Origin: SIG480 sp045636865
Lineage (GTDB): Bacteria > Bacillota > Clostridia > Oscillospirales > JAAYXM01
Direction: 5' to 3'
Assembly: GCA_045636865.1 (NCBI GenBank)
Contig: JAZTYJ010000003.1
Coordinates: 1-24,277, forward strand
DNA length: 24,277 bases
The translations under genes were made by a program, and so were the position numbers. Each line of letters begins with the position of its first letter. Position 1 is the first letter of the stretch. Below are positions 22,882 to 24,277 of this stretch, piece by piece. The notes below the pieces were generated by a model. It made no database searches. It was given only the letters and a program-made list of their open reading frames with translations, and had not been told where the DNA came from.

Positions 22882-23781
22882 ATGAAAAAATTCAAATATG
22901 AAATAATGCTTTTACTTGTTGCGTTGTTTTGGGGAATCACCTTCCCTGCCGCAAAATACATAGCATATGATCTGGATTCCATATCTTATCTCTTAGTGAG
23001 ACTTTTTATCGCAACCGTGATACTTGCTGTATTGTTCAGAAAAAATCTGCAAAATATAGCACCTCGGATGGCAGTTTTTGCTTTTATTGCCGGCGCAAAT
23101 CTTTCCATTCAATCGTTTATTCAACTCGAGGGACTCAAGTATACGAGTTCGGGAAATTCCGCTTTCATCTCCTCTATGAGCGTCATTTTTGTTCCGATTT
23201 TCTCATTTGTTTTTCTAAAAAAAAGAACACAAAAAGGCTTCTTGTCCGGACTTCTTACGGTTGTTATCGGTTTTCTGATTATTTCTGGTGTCGTTTCTCT
23301 ATATCCCCTCGGATTTAATCTCACCACGTTCAATTACGGTGATTTACTCACTCTGATTGTCGCAGTTATGACAGCCGTATATTATATTGTTATGGGAGTA
23401 ATTACCGAAAAATATGACCCGATTACAGTAAACATTATGCATATGATTGGCGCAACACTTACAATGCTTATTTTGTGGATGTTCTCCACCGAAAAAACGA
23501 TTGTTTTTACAAATCTCGGTACGATTGCGTGGATTCTTTTCTGTGCAATATTCGGATCGGCAATAGGTTTTTATCTTCTCACAAAAGCACAGGCAAAGCT
23601 CAGCGCGTCAAAAGTTTCGCTTATATGCTCACTTGAATCCGTTTTTGCCCTTTTATTTGCGGCAGTTGTACCCGGCAGAGACGGTTTGATTGAGCCAATC
23701 ACAATAAATGCGGCAATTGGCGGTATTCTTATTCTTATAGGAGTCATTAAGGTTTCACTATTAAAAAAAGATAGTGTATGA
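22882..23781 (+). CDS. EamA family (DMT superfamily) transporter
   Basis: Polytopic inner-membrane permease of the drug/metabolite transporter superfamily, 299 residues. Two EamA repeats of five hydrophobic helices each are visible, the first beginning L-L-V-A-L-F-W-G-I-T-F-P-A-A-K. The second repeat ends with the A-S-K-V-S-L-I-C-S-L-E-S-V-F-A-L-L-F-A segment typical of the family. The ATG at 22882 follows TTTAGGAGC by 7 bases. It is divergent from the regulator gene, and the 71-base gap contains the regulator's promoter. A link to sugar metabolism is possible but not shown, and the substrate is unknown; family members export amino acids, nucleobases and other metabolites. Confidence 0.93.
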   Translation: MKKFKYEIMLLLVALFWGITFPAAKYIAYDLDSISYLLVRLFIATVILAVLFRKNLQNIAPRMAVFAFIAGANLSIQSFIQLEGLKYTSSGNSAFISSMSVIFVPIFSFVFLKKRTQKGFLSGLLTVVIGFLIISGVVSLYPLGFNLTTFNYGDLLTLIVAVMTAVYYIVMGVITEKYDPITVNIMHMIGATLTMLILWMFSTEKTIVFTNLGTIAWILFCAIFGSAIGFYLLTKAQAKLSASKVSLICSLESVFALLFAAVVPGRDGLIEPITINAAIGGILILIGVIKVSLLKKDSV

Positions 23782-23789
23782 AATGCATA

Positions 23790-23826
23790 AAGCCTGTCGG
23801 CAAATGCCGACAGGCTTCTTTTCTTA
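23790..23826 (+). terminator. Terminator of the EamA gene
   Basis: AAGCCTGTCGGCA (23790-23802) and TGCCGACAGGCTT (23805-23817) form a perfect 13-bp stem closed by a 2-base AA loop, or a 4-base loop with the last pair open. A T-rich tail follows. It stands 8 bases after the stop codon. Confidence 0.88.
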
Positions 23827-23835
23827 TAATGTAAG

Positions 23836-23870
23836 AAAAAAAGAGATATCGGAAAACCGATATCTCTTTT
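23836..23870 (-). terminator. Terminator of tuf
   Basis: AAGAGATATCGG (23841-23852) and CCGATATCTCTT (23857-23868) pair perfectly around AAAA. Flanking A- and T-runs allow termination in both directions. It lies about 20 bases beyond the tuf stop, back to back with the EamA terminator. Confidence 0.85.
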
Positions 23871-23889
23871 ATTAGCTTTTTAAGCGAGA

Positions 23890-24277
23890 TTATGCGTTAA
23901 CAGCAATAACAACGCCTGAACCAACAGTTCTGCCGCCTTCACGGATAGCGAAGCGGAGACCTTCTTCGATAGCGATCGGAGTGATGAGCTCAACGTTCAT
24001 AACAACGTTATCGCCCGGCATGCACATTTCTACGCCATCTTCAAGTGTGATAACACCTGTAACGTCAGTTGTACGGAAGTAGAACTGCGGACGGTAGTTG
24101 GAGAAGAACGGCTTATGACGGCCACCCTCTTCCTTTTTAAGAACGTAAACCTGGCCCTTGAACTTTGTGTGCGGATTGATTGAACCCGGCTTTGCAAGAA
24201 CCTGACCACGCTTGATTTCGTCACGTGCGATACCACGGAGAAGAGCACCGATGTTGTCGCCAGCTTCTGCATAGTCG
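23890..24277 (-). CDS. tuf: Elongation factor Tu, C-terminal part (5' end outside window)
   Basis: EF-Tu carries aminoacyl-tRNA to the ribosome as a GTP complex. The 128 visible residues cover the end of domain 2 and all of domain 3: G-A-L-L-R-G-I, K-R-G-Q-V-L-A-K-P-G-S, then F-F-S-N-Y-R-P-Q-F-Y-F-R-T-T-D-V-T-G and the closing F-A-I-R-E-G-G-R-T-V-G-S-G-V-V. The last residues, I-A-V-N-A, differ from the common lysine-containing end. It should be the last gene of a str-type operon lying beyond the right edge. Confidence 0.97.
   Translation of the reverse strand, partial: DYAEAGDNIGALLRGIARDEIKRGQVLAKPGSINPHTKFKGQVYVLKKEEGGRHKPFFSNYRPQFYFRTTDVTGVITLEDGVEMCMPGDNVVMNVELITPIAIEEGLRFAIREGGRTVGSGVVIAVNA

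Overview
The window looks like the chromosome of an anaerobic, endospore-forming member of the Clostridia, probably an uncultured Oscillospiraceae/Ruminococcaceae-type gut bacterium. This rests on a complete eight-gene spoIIIA operon, a cotJ spore-coat operon, Shine-Dalgarno motifs of the GGAGG type, a split class I fumarase, paired short chromate transporters and Firmicutes-type FtsZ and EF-Tu. No taxon can be fixed without a database search.

Region 1 (1-1445) is the end of an integrated element. It carries a large serine recombinase, cut at its N-terminus by the window edge, in visibly more AT-rich DNA than the rest. Its last codons lie about 20 bp from a junction with the cotJ operon (1445-2043, minus strand). 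cotJA and cotJB are intact, but cotJC stops matching its family after about 34 codons, exactly where the element begins. The element therefore splits cotJC, in the same arrangement as the skin element in sigK or SP-beta in spsM: a sporulation gene that a serine recombinase could rebuild by excision. This is the most interesting observation in the window.

Region 2 (2126-7320, minus) is the mother-cell operon spoIIIAA-AB-AC-AD-AE-AF-AG-AH, which encodes the channel/secretion machine between mother cell and forespore. A sigma-E-like promoter precedes it. An Asp23/Gls24 gene follows, with its own sigma-A-like promoter and a terminator. Divergent from it, at 7477-8049, is a signal-less Amidase_3 N-acetylmuramoyl-L-alanine amidase behind a good sigma-K-like promoter, which suggests a CwlC-type mother-cell lysin.

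Region 3 (8055-16850, plus) is housekeeping: an unrecognised protein with an ABC-F ATPase, then prfA (release factor 1), a Sua5/YwlC tRNA t6A enzyme, coaE, an M18 aminopeptidase, a thioredoxin reductase and the alpha subunit of a class I fumarase. These are packed tightly enough to be one operon. Two overlapping half-size chromate-transporter genes follow, converging on ftsZ (minus) through a shared UUCG-loop terminator.

Region 4 (19379-22862) is a sugar-catabolic module. It holds a GH95 glycosidase gene with a one-base frameshift near its 5' end, a perfect 28-bp palindromic operator overlapping its promoter, and a GntR/AraR-like regulator on the opposite strand that is the likely owner of that operator. 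An EamA permease and the 3' end of tuf (EF-Tu), each with a terminator, complete the window. No tRNA, rRNA, CRISPR array, IS element or riboswitch was recognised, and no gene-free stretch exceeds 300 bases. The longest gaps, 7260-7476 and 19219-19450, hold promoters, and the second also holds the operator.
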